From the NCBI GenBank assembly GCA_017429205.1, contig JAFRPH010000065.1, positions 1 through 59,874 of the forward strand: DNA of 59,874 nt, read 5' to 3'. Made by a program: the position numbers and the translations under genes. This document shows positions 15,448-23,894 of this stretch, piece after piece. The stretch comes from Bacteroidales bacterium. GTDB taxonomy: Bacteria; Bacteroidota; Bacteroidia; Bacteroidales; UBA932. Position 1 is the first letter of the stretch. Each line of letters begins with the position of its first letter. Below the pieces are notes generated by a model. That model saw only the letters and a list, made by a program, of their open reading frames with translations. It ran no database searches and was not told where the DNA came from.

Positions 15448-17088
15448 TTACCAGCCGGGATTCTGCTTGAGGTTGGGGTTGGCGGAAATCTGCTCGAAGG
15501 GGAACGGAAGGAATTCGTACTTGTCCTGCCAGCCCTTGCCTTTGCCTTCTTCCACGACGACATCCCACTCCGTGGTGCCCGGCTTGTAGCCGAAGAACTT
15601 GTACAGCTTCTTGCCCTTGTTCGCAAGCGCCGTAGGCGCGTCGCCCCAGCGGACCAGGTCGAAGAAGCGCTCCTGCTCACAGAAGAGTTCGGCGCGGCGC
15701 TCGTCCTTGATGTCCTGGTAGGTCATGGAGGCAAGCTCGGGGATCTGGGCGCGGCGGCGGACCTCGTTCAGGGCCTTCAGGCCGCTCTTGTCGGCGTCAT
15801 TGTCCACGAGGAACTTGGCCTCGGCGTACATCAGCAGCACTTCCGCGTAGCGGAGCATGGGGGTATTGGCCTTATACCACTTCCAGAAGGGCGGGCTGGT
15901 TCCCTCATAAGCCTCGCTGAGCCATCCAAGGCCCCGGAAGGTGAAGTAACCGGCATTGTGGTAGATGACCTGGTTTTCCTTGACACCGGGCGTTACGCCA
16001 GGGGCGTAATCCATGGCCAGCACCTGCTCGTAGGTGTGGATCGTGGACTTGAAGCGCGGCTTCTCGACACCGCCTTCATGGGCCGCCAGGAATTCGCCGA
16101 ACTCCTTGGACACGGCGTTCCAGCCCCAGCCGCCGAAGAAATCCTTCGGGAGATTCAGGCCGCTCGGCCAGCCGGTCCACGTGTGGCGAAGGTCGTTCGA
16201 CGGGTCGCCGGGGAAACCGTCATTGTCACCGGAATTGTGCTCGAAAAGGTATTCCTCGCAGAAGTCGCCCGCCTGGCGCTCGATGATGAACATGTCGGAG
16301 ACGAGGCCGTAGAGACCGGAGTCGATCACGGTCTTGAGATCCTTGACCGCCTCAGCCAGCACTTCCTTGTCGTTGAACCGCTGCCCGTACCAGAGGCCCA
16401 CCTTGCCCCGATAGGCAAGCGCCGCGTGCTTGGAGATACGGCCGCCGAAAGCTGCTTGCTGGCCCTTGCCGCCGATGGCGGGCAGCTGGTCGGCGGCCTC
16501 CTTCATCTGCGCGAGGATCCACTTGATGGAGTCCTCGGTCGGGTTGTTGGACTGGTTGTATTCCTCCTGGGAGAGCAGATGGTCCGGGAGTGGCGGGGTG
16601 CCCCACCAGCGGACGGCGTCGAACATCGCCAGCGCGCGGAGGAAATTGGCCTCGGCCTTGACGCGGTTGATCCGGACGTCGTTCGTCTCGGGAATCTTCT
16701 CCAGGATCAGGTTGCAATGGTAGATGACGCTGTAGACGCCCTTGTAGACAATCTTCGGGGCGAAGTCGGCGGAGGTGACGTTGTAGCTGCCGGCCTCCTG
16801 GTACTGGTTCGTGGCATCCGAGAAGGAGCCGCCGCCCGGATAATGGTCGTCGTCGAGGCAGTTCAGGAAGAGGATCTTTTCGATGCCGTTGACGCAGGTC
16901 ACGTCACGGCCACCCCAGTACAGATGGTAAACGCTGCCGATCAGGGCCTCCGCATCTTCCGCGGTTGCGTGCGTGTAGAAATCCTCGGTGGACAGGACAC
17001 TCTTCTGCGGGATATCGAGGTTCTTCTCACAGGAGACGGCCGCCAGGACAAGCGCAGCTATCGAAAGGGCTGTATATATTCTTTTCAT
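15448..17088 (-). CDS. SusD/RagB-family glycan-binding outer membrane lipoprotein
   Basis: The 546-residue protein has an SpII signal (LAAVSCEKN) and the alpha-helical, TPR-like SusD fold. Typical sequences include LFLNCLDDDHYP, NFLRALAMFDAVRWWG, KHAALAYRGKVGLWYG and the C-terminal FFDLVRWGDAP, a hallmark of the family. SusD proteins sit on the cell surface over the SusC barrel as a lid and bind the incoming oligosaccharide. It is 12 bp downstream of susC, as expected, and co-transcribed with it and with the GH43 gene. Which sugar it binds cannot be read off. Confidence 0.93.
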   Translation of the reverse strand: MKRIYTALSIAALVLAAVSCEKNLDIPQKSVLSTEDFYTHATAEDAEALIGSVYHLYWGGRDVTCVNGIEKILFLNCLDDDHYPGGGSFSDATNQYQEAGSYNVTSADFAPKIVYKGVYSVIYHCNLILEKIPETNDVRINRVKAEANFLRALAMFDAVRWWGTPPLPDHLLSQEEYNQSNNPTEDSIKWILAQMKEAADQLPAIGGKGQQAAFGGRISKHAALAYRGKVGLWYGQRFNDKEVLAEAVKDLKTVIDSGLYGLVSDMFIIERQAGDFCEEYLFEHNSGDNDGFPGDPSNDLRHTWTGWPSGLNLPKDFFGGWGWNAVSKEFGEFLAAHEGGVEKPRFKSTIHTYEQVLAMDYAPGVTPGVKENQVIYHNAGYFTFRGLGWLSEAYEGTSPPFWKWYKANTPMLRYAEVLLMYAEAKFLVDNDADKSGLKALNEVRRRAQIPELASMTYQDIKDERRAELFCEQERFFDLVRWGDAPTALANKGKKLYKFFGYKPGTTEWDVVVEEGKGKGWQDKYEFLPFPFEQISANPNLKQNPGW

Positions 17089-17100
17089 GGCTGTACAGTA

Positions 17101-20100
17101 TTAGAAGGAAACATTGACACCAAAGACCAATTTCTTGGAAATCGGGTAAGAACCGTAGTCGACGCCCAGACCGGAGGCGGTTGTGCCGACATGGCTGGTC
17201 TCCGGATCGAGGCCCGGATACTTCGTGAACGTGAACCAGTCATCCAGGGAGACATAGGCGCGGAGGGAGCTCATCGCAATCTTCTTGACGATCCTGCGCG
17301 GCAGGGTGTACCCCAGCTGGATCTGCTTGATCTTGAAGAAGGAGGCGTCGTAGACACGCAGGTTGGAGCAACGGTAGAACTTGTCGCTGCTGTCCGGCTT
17401 CGGATACTTGTAGCCGGTGGAAGAGGCACTCTTCCAGGCGTCCGAATAGAAAATCTTGAGCGTGTTCTGCTGCAGCGCATCGGCACGGGTCACCGCGTAG
17501 AGCAGTTCGGCGCCCTGGGAACCGGCGCCCAGCACCAGAAGGTCGAATCCCTTCCAGCCCATGTTGAGCGTAACGCCGTACGTGAAATCAGGAATGCCGC
17601 TGCCGGCGAAATCCCGGTCGTCCGGCGTGATCGCGTTGTCATTGTTGAAATCCTTGTACACGGCGGCGCCGGTGTTCGGATCGATATGGTCCACCATGAA
17701 GGTGCGGAGGTACCAGAGCGGATAGCCTTCCTCGAAGTAGGTCACGTCATAGGAGCTCCAGATCTTCTGGCCCGGGACGCGGTCCTTGGAGGTGCCCTTC
17801 ACGACCTTGTTGTGGACCGTGGAGAGGTTTCCGCTGATGCCGTAGTTGAAATCGCCGATGGTGTCTTTCCAGCCCAGTTCGAACTCCGTACCGTGGTTGT
17901 TCACGAGACCGGCGTTGACATAGACCGTCTCAGCGCCCGTGTTGGCCGGAGCCGTCGTGCTGGTGAGCAGGTCGTGCGTATTCTTGTTGTACCAGTCCAC
18001 GGAGAAGGTGAGCCGCTCGCTGAACATGCGCAGGTCCATACCCACATCCACCTGGCGGGAAGTCTCCCACTTGATGTTGGGGTTCGGCAGGACCTTGGAA
18101 GGACGCACGCCCACGATGAACGTGCCGTTCAGGTTGTAACCATAGTTTTTATTGGTCTCCAGGGAGGAAGCGTACTGATAGGCGCCCAGGGCATTGACGT
18201 TACCGTTCACACCCCAGGAAGCGCGCAGCTTGAGGAAGGAAAGGTTCATCGCCTCCTTGACGCCCTGCATGAAGGGCTCGTTGCTGACGGTCCACCCGGC
18301 GGAGACGGACGGGAAGTAGCCCCAGCGGTGGTTCTTGTCCAACTTGGAGCTGTCGTAGGCGTCGGCGCGGAAGTTGGCCTGGACGAAGTACCGGTTCGCA
18401 TAGGACCAGCCGAGACGGCCGAAGTAGGACATGTTGGCCCGGACCTCGGGCTGTCCGCCGAGCGACATGTTCGCGTTGTTCACGGCATTGTCGAGGTAGC
18501 GGAAATTCGGGTCGTCGCTGGAGAGAACGTAGGCGGTGCCGCGCAGATTGTCCGTGTTGGTCTGCTGGTAGGACATACCCGCCATCGCCGTGAGCTCATG
18601 CTTGCCGAACGCCTTGGTGTAGTTGGCGAAGTTCTCCCACTGATAGTACAGGCGGTCGTTCGTCGAACCCGAGATGGACATGGCCTGGTTGGTCTTCGAG
18701 CTGATGTACACCTCGTGGTTGTAGGTGTTGGTGTGGCTGTAGCCGCCCTGGAAGCCGAAGCGCGAGGTGATGACCAGGCCCGGGACCGGGGTGAAATTCG
18801 CATAGGCGGTACCCCGCGTGCGGAAGCTCTGCGTCTCGGTGTCCGAGCGGTCCAGGATGGCCTGCGGGTGCCACATATAGCTCGTCTCGTTGAACGCGGA
18901 AATGCCATAGAGATGGCCGTCGGGATCGCGAGGGATCCTGTCGTTGATCATGGCCTGCACACGGGCGGGGATGGCGTTGTCGTCATAGGTGTACGGAGTG
19001 GTCGGATCATGGACGAACATGGCGCCCATCACGGACTCGGAAATGGAAGAGCTCTCGGAAACGGCCCGGCGCACGCTCCGGTCGATGGTGGCGTTCACGC
19101 CGACGGTCAGCCAATCCTTGACTTTGTATTCCGCATTGATCTGGCCGACCAGGCGACGGAAGATATCCTTGTCGCCCTTGACGATACCATTATTATCAGT
19201 ATAAGAAAGGGAGGTGTAGAACTTGGCCCGGTCGTTGCCGCCTTCCACCCCCACAGTGTGACGATCCTGGTGGCCGGTCTCAAGCATATAGTCCGTCCAC
19301 TTGGTGTCGGTCTTGCCGTCGTAGCCGAAACTGTCCTGGGAAGCGGCGCCGGCGAGCACCATATAGTCCATATACTCCTTCGCGTTCATCATCTCAGGCA
19401 GATGCGCTACATTCTGGATGGAGTGCTGGTAATTGTAGAAGACACGGCCGGTGCCCTTCTGGCCCGACTTCGTCGTCACGAGCACGACACCGTTACCGGC
19501 CTCGACACCATAGATGGCGGCGGAGGCGGCGTCCTTCAGGATCTCGATGGAGGCGATGGTCTCCGGATCCAGATAGCTGATGTCATTGACCTTGAGGCCG
19601 TCCACGATCATCAGCGGGGAAGTCTTGGAGTTCGAGGAATAGCCGCGGATCTGAATGGAGGAGGCGGCGCCCGGAGCGCCGGAGGAATTCACGATCTGGA
19701 CACCGGCCGCCTTGCCCTGGAGGGCCTGGGCGACATCGGTCGAGGTGCGGTTCTCGAGGTCGGACTCCTTCACGGAAGCGATGGCGCCCGTGACGTCGCT
19801 CTTGCGCTGGACGCCGTAGCCGATGACCACGGTTTCCTCCAGGAATTCCGTGTCTTCAGCCAGGACCACGTCAATGACGGAACGTCCGGCCAGCGCGACC
19901 GTCTGGGGCGCATAGCCGACGCAGGAGAAGGTGAGGGAAGCACTGGACGGAACATTGATCGAATAGTTTCCACCCAAGTCCGTTTGCGTACCAACAGTCT
20001 GGTTACTGCTGAGCATGACCGTGGCTCCAATGACAGGCTCGCCACGCGAATCTGTGACTTTTCCCTTGACCGTGACGTTCTGGGCGAACGAGGCCGCTCC

Positions 20101-20157
20101 GGAAACGATCAACAGCCCTGCGAGGAAAAGGCAGCGAATGGTGTTGAAGACTTTCAT
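17101..20157 (-). CDS. SusC/RagA-family TonB-dependent transporter
   Basis: The 1018-residue product starts at the ATG at 20155-20157 (MKVFNTIRCLFLAGLLIVSG), a signal peptide cleaved near AASFAQ. Domains in order: a carboxypeptidase-D-regulatory-like domain (about 26-105; VKGKVTDSRGEPVIGATV), the TonB-box-like ETVVIGYG, a plug (LQGKAAGVQIVN, then IQIRGYSSNSKTSPLMIVDG and EILKDAASAAIYG), and the long beta-barrel ending KLVFGVNVSF. It imports bound oligosaccharides using TonB energy and works with the adjacent SusD. The promoter (TAATTTTG at 20218-20225) gives a leader of roughly 55 nt and lies within the divergent regulator's promoter. The substrate is probably a plant glycan. Confidence 0.95.
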   Translation of the reverse strand: MKVFNTIRCLFLAGLLIVSGAASFAQNVTVKGKVTDSRGEPVIGATVMLSSNQTVGTQTDLGGNYSINVPSSASLTFSCVGYAPQTVALAGRSVIDVVLAEDTEFLEETVVIGYGVQRKSDVTGAIASVKESDLENRTSTDVAQALQGKAAGVQIVNSSGAPGAASSIQIRGYSSNSKTSPLMIVDGLKVNDISYLDPETIASIEILKDAASAAIYGVEAGNGVVLVTTKSGQKGTGRVFYNYQHSIQNVAHLPEMMNAKEYMDYMVLAGAASQDSFGYDGKTDTKWTDYMLETGHQDRHTVGVEGGNDRAKFYTSLSYTDNNGIVKGDKDIFRRLVGQINAEYKVKDWLTVGVNATIDRSVRRAVSESSSISESVMGAMFVHDPTTPYTYDDNAIPARVQAMINDRIPRDPDGHLYGISAFNETSYMWHPQAILDRSDTETQSFRTRGTAYANFTPVPGLVITSRFGFQGGYSHTNTYNHEVYISSKTNQAMSISGSTNDRLYYQWENFANYTKAFGKHELTAMAGMSYQQTNTDNLRGTAYVLSSDDPNFRYLDNAVNNANMSLGGQPEVRANMSYFGRLGWSYANRYFVQANFRADAYDSSKLDKNHRWGYFPSVSAGWTVSNEPFMQGVKEAMNLSFLKLRASWGVNGNVNALGAYQYASSLETNKNYGYNLNGTFIVGVRPSKVLPNPNIKWETSRQVDVGMDLRMFSERLTFSVDWYNKNTHDLLTSTTAPANTGAETVYVNAGLVNNHGTEFELGWKDTIGDFNYGISGNLSTVHNKVVKGTSKDRVPGQKIWSSYDVTYFEEGYPLWYLRTFMVDHIDPNTGAAVYKDFNNDNAITPDDRDFAGSGIPDFTYGVTLNMGWKGFDLLVLGAGSQGAELLYAVTRADALQQNTLKIFYSDAWKSASSTGYKYPKPDSSDKFYRCSNLRVYDASFFKIKQIQLGYTLPRRIVKKIAMSSLRAYVSLDDWFTFTKYPGLDPETSHVGTTASGLGVDYGSYPISKKLVFGVNVSF

Positions 20158-20204
20158 AAAAGTGAAGTTATTAGAAGTGTAATGATGAATTTTTATGGTC
20201 AGTA

Positions 20205-20235
20205 TTGCTCGTTTTTGCAAAATTAACCATCTTTG
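20205..20235. promoter_or_regulatory. Interlocked promoters of susC and the regulator
   Basis: On the plus strand TTG at 20205-20207 and CATCTTTG at 20228-20235 are 20 nt apart (regulator). On the minus strand TAATTTTG at 20218-20225 is the susC -7 box and lies between the two elements of the other promoter. Confidence 0.5.
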
Positions 20236-20264
20236 CGGAGGGTATTGTGGACAAAAAAAACTAT

Positions 20265-23195
20265 ATGGTAGAGATTTTATTCAAGCGGGTGGATTTTTTA
20301 ATTGCAATTTTTATCGGGCTGTTTCTCCTCCCCGGAAGGCTCCTGGCCGACACGGAGGCTGAAGACTATCTCGTCATCCACCGATTGACCCGGCAGAGCG
20401 GACTGCCGGACCAGGATGTCAACAGAATCTACTTCGACAGCAAAGGCTTCGCCTGGATCAGCACCTTCGGCGGAGGGCTGGTCCGGTATGACGGCGATTC
20501 CTTCATCAAGTACACGGCGAAGACGGATCCGGCGTTCATCAACGACTTCGTCAACCAGTGCTGCGAAGACGGCTTCGGCCGGCTGTGGGTTCCCACGGCG
20601 GGCGGAATGAACATCCTGGACCTGAAATCGCTTTCCTGGGTGGATTCGCTCCCCGGGATGTCCCGGGCGTGGCGGCATTCCCATTCGCCGGGAGACGTGA
20701 ACCGGGACGCCAACGGCTGCCTGTGGTTCGTCTCGGACGACGTCCTGTACCGGGTGTCCTTCGCCGACGAGGGGAACCGGGCCGTCGTCGACTCCCTGCA
20801 ATGCAACGTCTCGAACGCCAGTCTTATGTCCCGGATCGACGACGTGGATGACGACGGTTCCGCGTGGATCTCCCTGGGCGGACGCTTCTTCAAGGTCCGG
20901 CCGATCGCGGACAAGGGGCTGTCCCTGTCGGAGATCCTGCCCGGGGTCGACATCGGGGAGGACAACAAGGCCACCGCCTATCTGCGCGCCGGGAACGACG
21001 TCTGGATCGGGACCCTGAAAGGCCTGTACCGGGTCAATGTCACCTCCGGGAAATACACCTGCTTCCAGCATTCCGAAGCGGAGCGGCACTCCCTCCCGAA
21101 CGACGAAATCACCGGCCTATGCCTGTCTCCGGAGGGGGAAGTCCTCGTCGGGTCCCTGGGCGGCGTCAGCCTCTTCAACGCCGCCGACCAGCAGTTCGAC
21201 ACCTACAGCTCCCATCCCAACGATTACGGGAACACCCTCCTTCCGGGAGACCTGGTGCGGAGCCTCGTGACCCGGGACCGGCAGGTCTGGGTCGGGCTGG
21301 AAGCCGAAGGATTGGCCATCATCCAGCGGAAACCGCTTCCCATCACCAATCTTTCCCACATCGAAAGCACCACCACCCCCATTCCGTCCACCCCGGTCCG
21401 GGTGTTCCTGGACAGTGCCGGCGGCCTGTGGGTGGCGCCCAAAGGATACGGCCTGTGCCGACAGGTCGGGGACCTGCTGTTCCGCAACTACAACACGAAA
21501 AACTCCGCGCTCGCCGACAACCAGATCACGGCTTTTTGCGAGGACGGGCGGGGCCGGCTCTGGCTCGGCTCCGAGACCGGGCGCCTGAACTACATCGGCC
21601 TGTCCGAGTCCGACGTCCCCCACAACCCGGAAGGATACCTGTCGGAAGCGGCCCGGAGCATCGACGTCGTCTTCGGGATGACGTACGACCCCGTCAACGA
21701 CTACATCTGGGTTTCCGCCCACAACGGACTGTACATCTATGACCTGGACAAATCGTCCTATTCAAGATATCCCGGCGAGACGACCACCTGCTTCGGGACC
21801 TGCATCACGTCGGACAAGCTGTTGGTGAGCAGCATCGAGGGCCTCGACGCCATCGACCTGAAAACCCTGGAATCCCGCCAGGTCGCGAAACTGCCGGTCT
21901 GCATGGCCCTGGTCCCCGACGGGAACACCCTCTGGGCCGGGACGTACGGAAACGGCCTGTACCGGCTGGACAACTGCCTGTCCGAGAAGCCGGAGATCTC
22001 GGTCCTTTCCGAAGAAGACGGGCTGGCGGACAGCCAGATCACGGGCCTCCTGCTGGACGGGACCTATCTGTGGATCACCACGGAGAACGGCCTTTCGCGC
22101 CTGGACACCCAAAACGGGGAGATGGCCAGCTACGGCCTGGGCGACGGCCTCAAGTCCATGGCTTTCTGCGAGAACAGCGTCGTGAAAAGTGACAACGGGA
22201 CCATCTACTTCGGCCAGAAAGAAGGGCTTAGCATCCTTCGCCCCAGCCACGTCCGGCCGGAAAACGGGAACGACCCCGAAGTCGTCATCTCGGGATACTG
22301 GTCGAAGGGGACGTTCCACAACCTCCTGTTCACGGACACCGTCAACAAGGACGAGATGAATCTCGATTTCACCTTGAAGTTCTCCGACCTGTCCTACTCC
22401 CCGGGGGCGGACCGCCACTACGAAACCCGCATCCTGCCGCTGGACAAGGACTGGACGCCCGTCTTCGAGAACGACACCCACATCAAATACGGACACATCC
22501 CCGGCGGGAAATACAAGATCCAGATCCGCGCCGTGGACAAGAACGGGAATGTCCTGTCCCAGGATGAAAAGACGCTGAACATCAAGCCCGTGCTGTACAA
22601 CCGGTGGTGGTTCCGGCTGCTTGTCCTGCTGCTCGTCGCGTTCCTCGCCTACCAGTTCGTGCGCCGGTATACGCGCTCCCTCCAGCGGAAAAAGGACCTG
22701 CTGCAGCAGGAGGTGGACCGGCAGACGAAAGAGCTGAAGGAAAAGAAGGAAGAGCTGGAGCGGAAGGCGGAGGAGCTCTCCGAGCAGAACGCCCTCCTGC
22801 AAAAGCAGAACGAGATGATCGCCAGTCACAACACGCTGTTGTCCAGCACCTTGACCAACAAGGAGACCGATTTCTCCGAGAAGCTGCTGGAGGCCATCCA
22901 GAAGCTGTACAAGGACCCGGACCTCGACGTCCATACCCTGGCCGAGGCGCTGGACACGAACCGCAGCATGCTGAACGAGAAGATCCAGAACGCGCTCGGA
23001 ATGTCCACCGCGCAGTTCATCCGGACCTACCGCCTGAATGTCGCGAAGGAAATGATCTGCAACGGCACGAACAAGGACATGAACATCTCCGAAATCGCCT
23101 ACGAGGTGGGCTTCAACGATCCGAAGTATTTCACCCGCTGCTTCACCAAGGAGTTCGGCGCCACGCCGTCGGACTTGTTCAAGGAACACAATTGA
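20265..23195 (+). CDS. Membrane-spanning AraC regulator with beta-propeller sensor
   Basis: The 976-residue protein begins at the ATG at 20265 (MVEILFKRVDFLIAIFIGLF), a signal-type helix. The periplasmic part carries repeated regulator-propeller motifs such as DQDVNRIYFDSKGFAWISTFGG, DGFGRLWVPTAGG and EDGRGRLWLGSETG, then a Y_Y_Y domain (YSPGADRHYETRILPLDKDW and GKYKIQIRAVDKNGNV). One membrane span lies at about 781-800, a coiled coil at about 805-855, and an AraC-type HTH at about 870-976 (NISEIAYEVGFNDPKYFTRCF). In hybrid two-component systems of this family, histidine kinase and receiver domains sit between span and HTH; here none is found. It is thus a one-component sensor-regulator. Its position divergent to susC makes it the likely activator of that operon. 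Confidence 0.9.
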   Translation: MVEILFKRVDFLIAIFIGLFLLPGRLLADTEAEDYLVIHRLTRQSGLPDQDVNRIYFDSKGFAWISTFGGGLVRYDGDSFIKYTAKTDPAFINDFVNQCCEDGFGRLWVPTAGGMNILDLKSLSWVDSLPGMSRAWRHSHSPGDVNRDANGCLWFVSDDVLYRVSFADEGNRAVVDSLQCNVSNASLMSRIDDVDDDGSAWISLGGRFFKVRPIADKGLSLSEILPGVDIGEDNKATAYLRAGNDVWIGTLKGLYRVNVTSGKYTCFQHSEAERHSLPNDEITGLCLSPEGEVLVGSLGGVSLFNAADQQFDTYSSHPNDYGNTLLPGDLVRSLVTRDRQVWVGLEAEGLAIIQRKPLPITNLSHIESTTTPIPSTPVRVFLDSAGGLWVAPKGYGLCRQVGDLLFRNYNTKNSALADNQITAFCEDGRGRLWLGSETGRLNYIGLSESDVPHNPEGYLSEAARSIDVVFGMTYDPVNDYIWVSAHNGLYIYDLDKSSYSRYPGETTTCFGTCITSDKLLVSSIEGLDAIDLKTLESRQVAKLPVCMALVPDGNTLWAGTYGNGLYRLDNCLSEKPEISVLSEEDGLADSQITGLLLDGTYLWITTENGLSRLDTQNGEMASYGLGDGLKSMAFCENSVVKSDNGTIYFGQKEGLSILRPSHVRPENGNDPEVVISGYWSKGTFHNLLFTDTVNKDEMNLDFTLKFSDLSYSPGADRHYETRILPLDKDWTPVFENDTHIKYGHIPGGKYKIQIRAVDKNGNVLSQDEKTLNIKPVLYNRWWFRLLVLLLVAFLAYQFVRRYTRSLQRKKDLLQQEVDRQTKELKEKKEELERKAEELSEQNALLQKQNEMIASHNTLLSSTLTNKETDFSEKLLEAIQKLYKDPDLDVHTLAEALDTNRSMLNEKIQNALGMSTAQFIRTYRLNVAKEMICNGTNKDMNISEIAYEVGFNDPKYFTRCFTKEFGATPSDLFKEHN

Positions 23196-23222
23196 GAATC
23201 TGTCCGAAAAAAACTATCTTTG
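23192..23222 (+). promoter_or_regulatory. Promoter of the mgtC-like gene
   Basis: TTG at 23192-23194 and TATCTTTG at 23215-23222 are 20 nt apart. The TTG overlaps the stop codon of the AraC regulator. Confidence 0.6.
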
Positions 23223-23252
23223 TACCTGAAACGGAAATAAATACGGCCCGAT

Positions 23253-23885
23253 ATGTCACCTTTGCTTGATTTGTCTCTCCGCGTGCTCGCGGCTGCCTTT
23301 GTGGGCGCAGTCATCGGCTACGAACGGGAAATCCGCGCCAAGGGCGCCGGTATGCGCACGCACGTGCTCGTCGCACTGGGCTCCGCCCTGTTCATGATCG
23401 TTTCGCAGTTCGGCTTCGAAGGAGCCCCCCGGTTCGATGCGGCCCGCGTCGCGGCCGGCGTGGTGGGCGGCCTCGGTTTCCTCGGCGGCGGCATCATCAT
23501 GAAAACCAAGAACCACGTATCCGGCCTCACCACGGCCGCCGGCCTGTGGGTGACCGGCTCGCTGGGCCTAGCCCTGGGCTGCGGGATGTACGCGCTGAGC
23601 GGCATCTGCACCGTCCTCGTGCTCGTGTGCCTGGAAGTCCTGAACTCCAGCAGCATCAAGCTGGGAGACAAGGAAATCAACGCCGTCTTCTCCTCGCCGG
23701 ACCAGGAAGCCATCAAGGAAGCCCTCACCAGCCTGGGACGCCGCGTCAAGGACTACTCGCTCTCCAAGCAGGAGAACGGCTACAAGCTCGAAGTCGTCCT
23801 GCACGTCCCCAAGAAGGAATACGGGGTGAATCTCATCAACACCCTTTCTTCCATCCCCGGCGTGCAGCTGGAGAGCTTCGAATAG
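23253..23885 (+). CDS. MgtC/SapB-family membrane protein
   Basis: The 210-residue protein matches the MgtC/SapB family: GAVIGYEREIRAKGAGMRTHVLVALGSALF near the start is the family signature, followed by RVAAGVVGGLGFLGGGIIMK and further spans to about residue 130. The C-terminal third is cytosolic and resembles an ACT-like domain (EINAVFSSPDQEAIKEALTSLG). MgtC proteins influence Mg2+, phosphate and membrane-potential homeostasis, in some bacteria by restraining phosphate uptake. The neighbouring convergent gene is a Na/phosphate transporter, so a shared role in phosphate or cation balance is possible, but there is no operon link. Confidence 0.9.
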   Translation: MSPLLDLSLRVLAAAFVGAVIGYEREIRAKGAGMRTHVLVALGSALFMIVSQFGFEGAPRFDAARVAAGVVGGLGFLGGGIIMKTKNHVSGLTTAAGLWVTGSLGLALGCGMYALSGICTVLVLVCLEVLNSSSIKLGDKEINAVFSSPDQEAIKEALTSLGRRVKDYSLSKQENGYKLEVVLHVPKKEYGVNLINTLSSIPGVQLESFE

Positions 23886-23894
23886 CCCGAATCT

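Noticed and set aside
15958..20226. Long plus-strand open frame of 1422 codons opposite susC/susD
   Set aside because: It lies antisense to the clear SusC and SusD genes and has no recognisable domain or start signal. It is a high-GC shadow frame.
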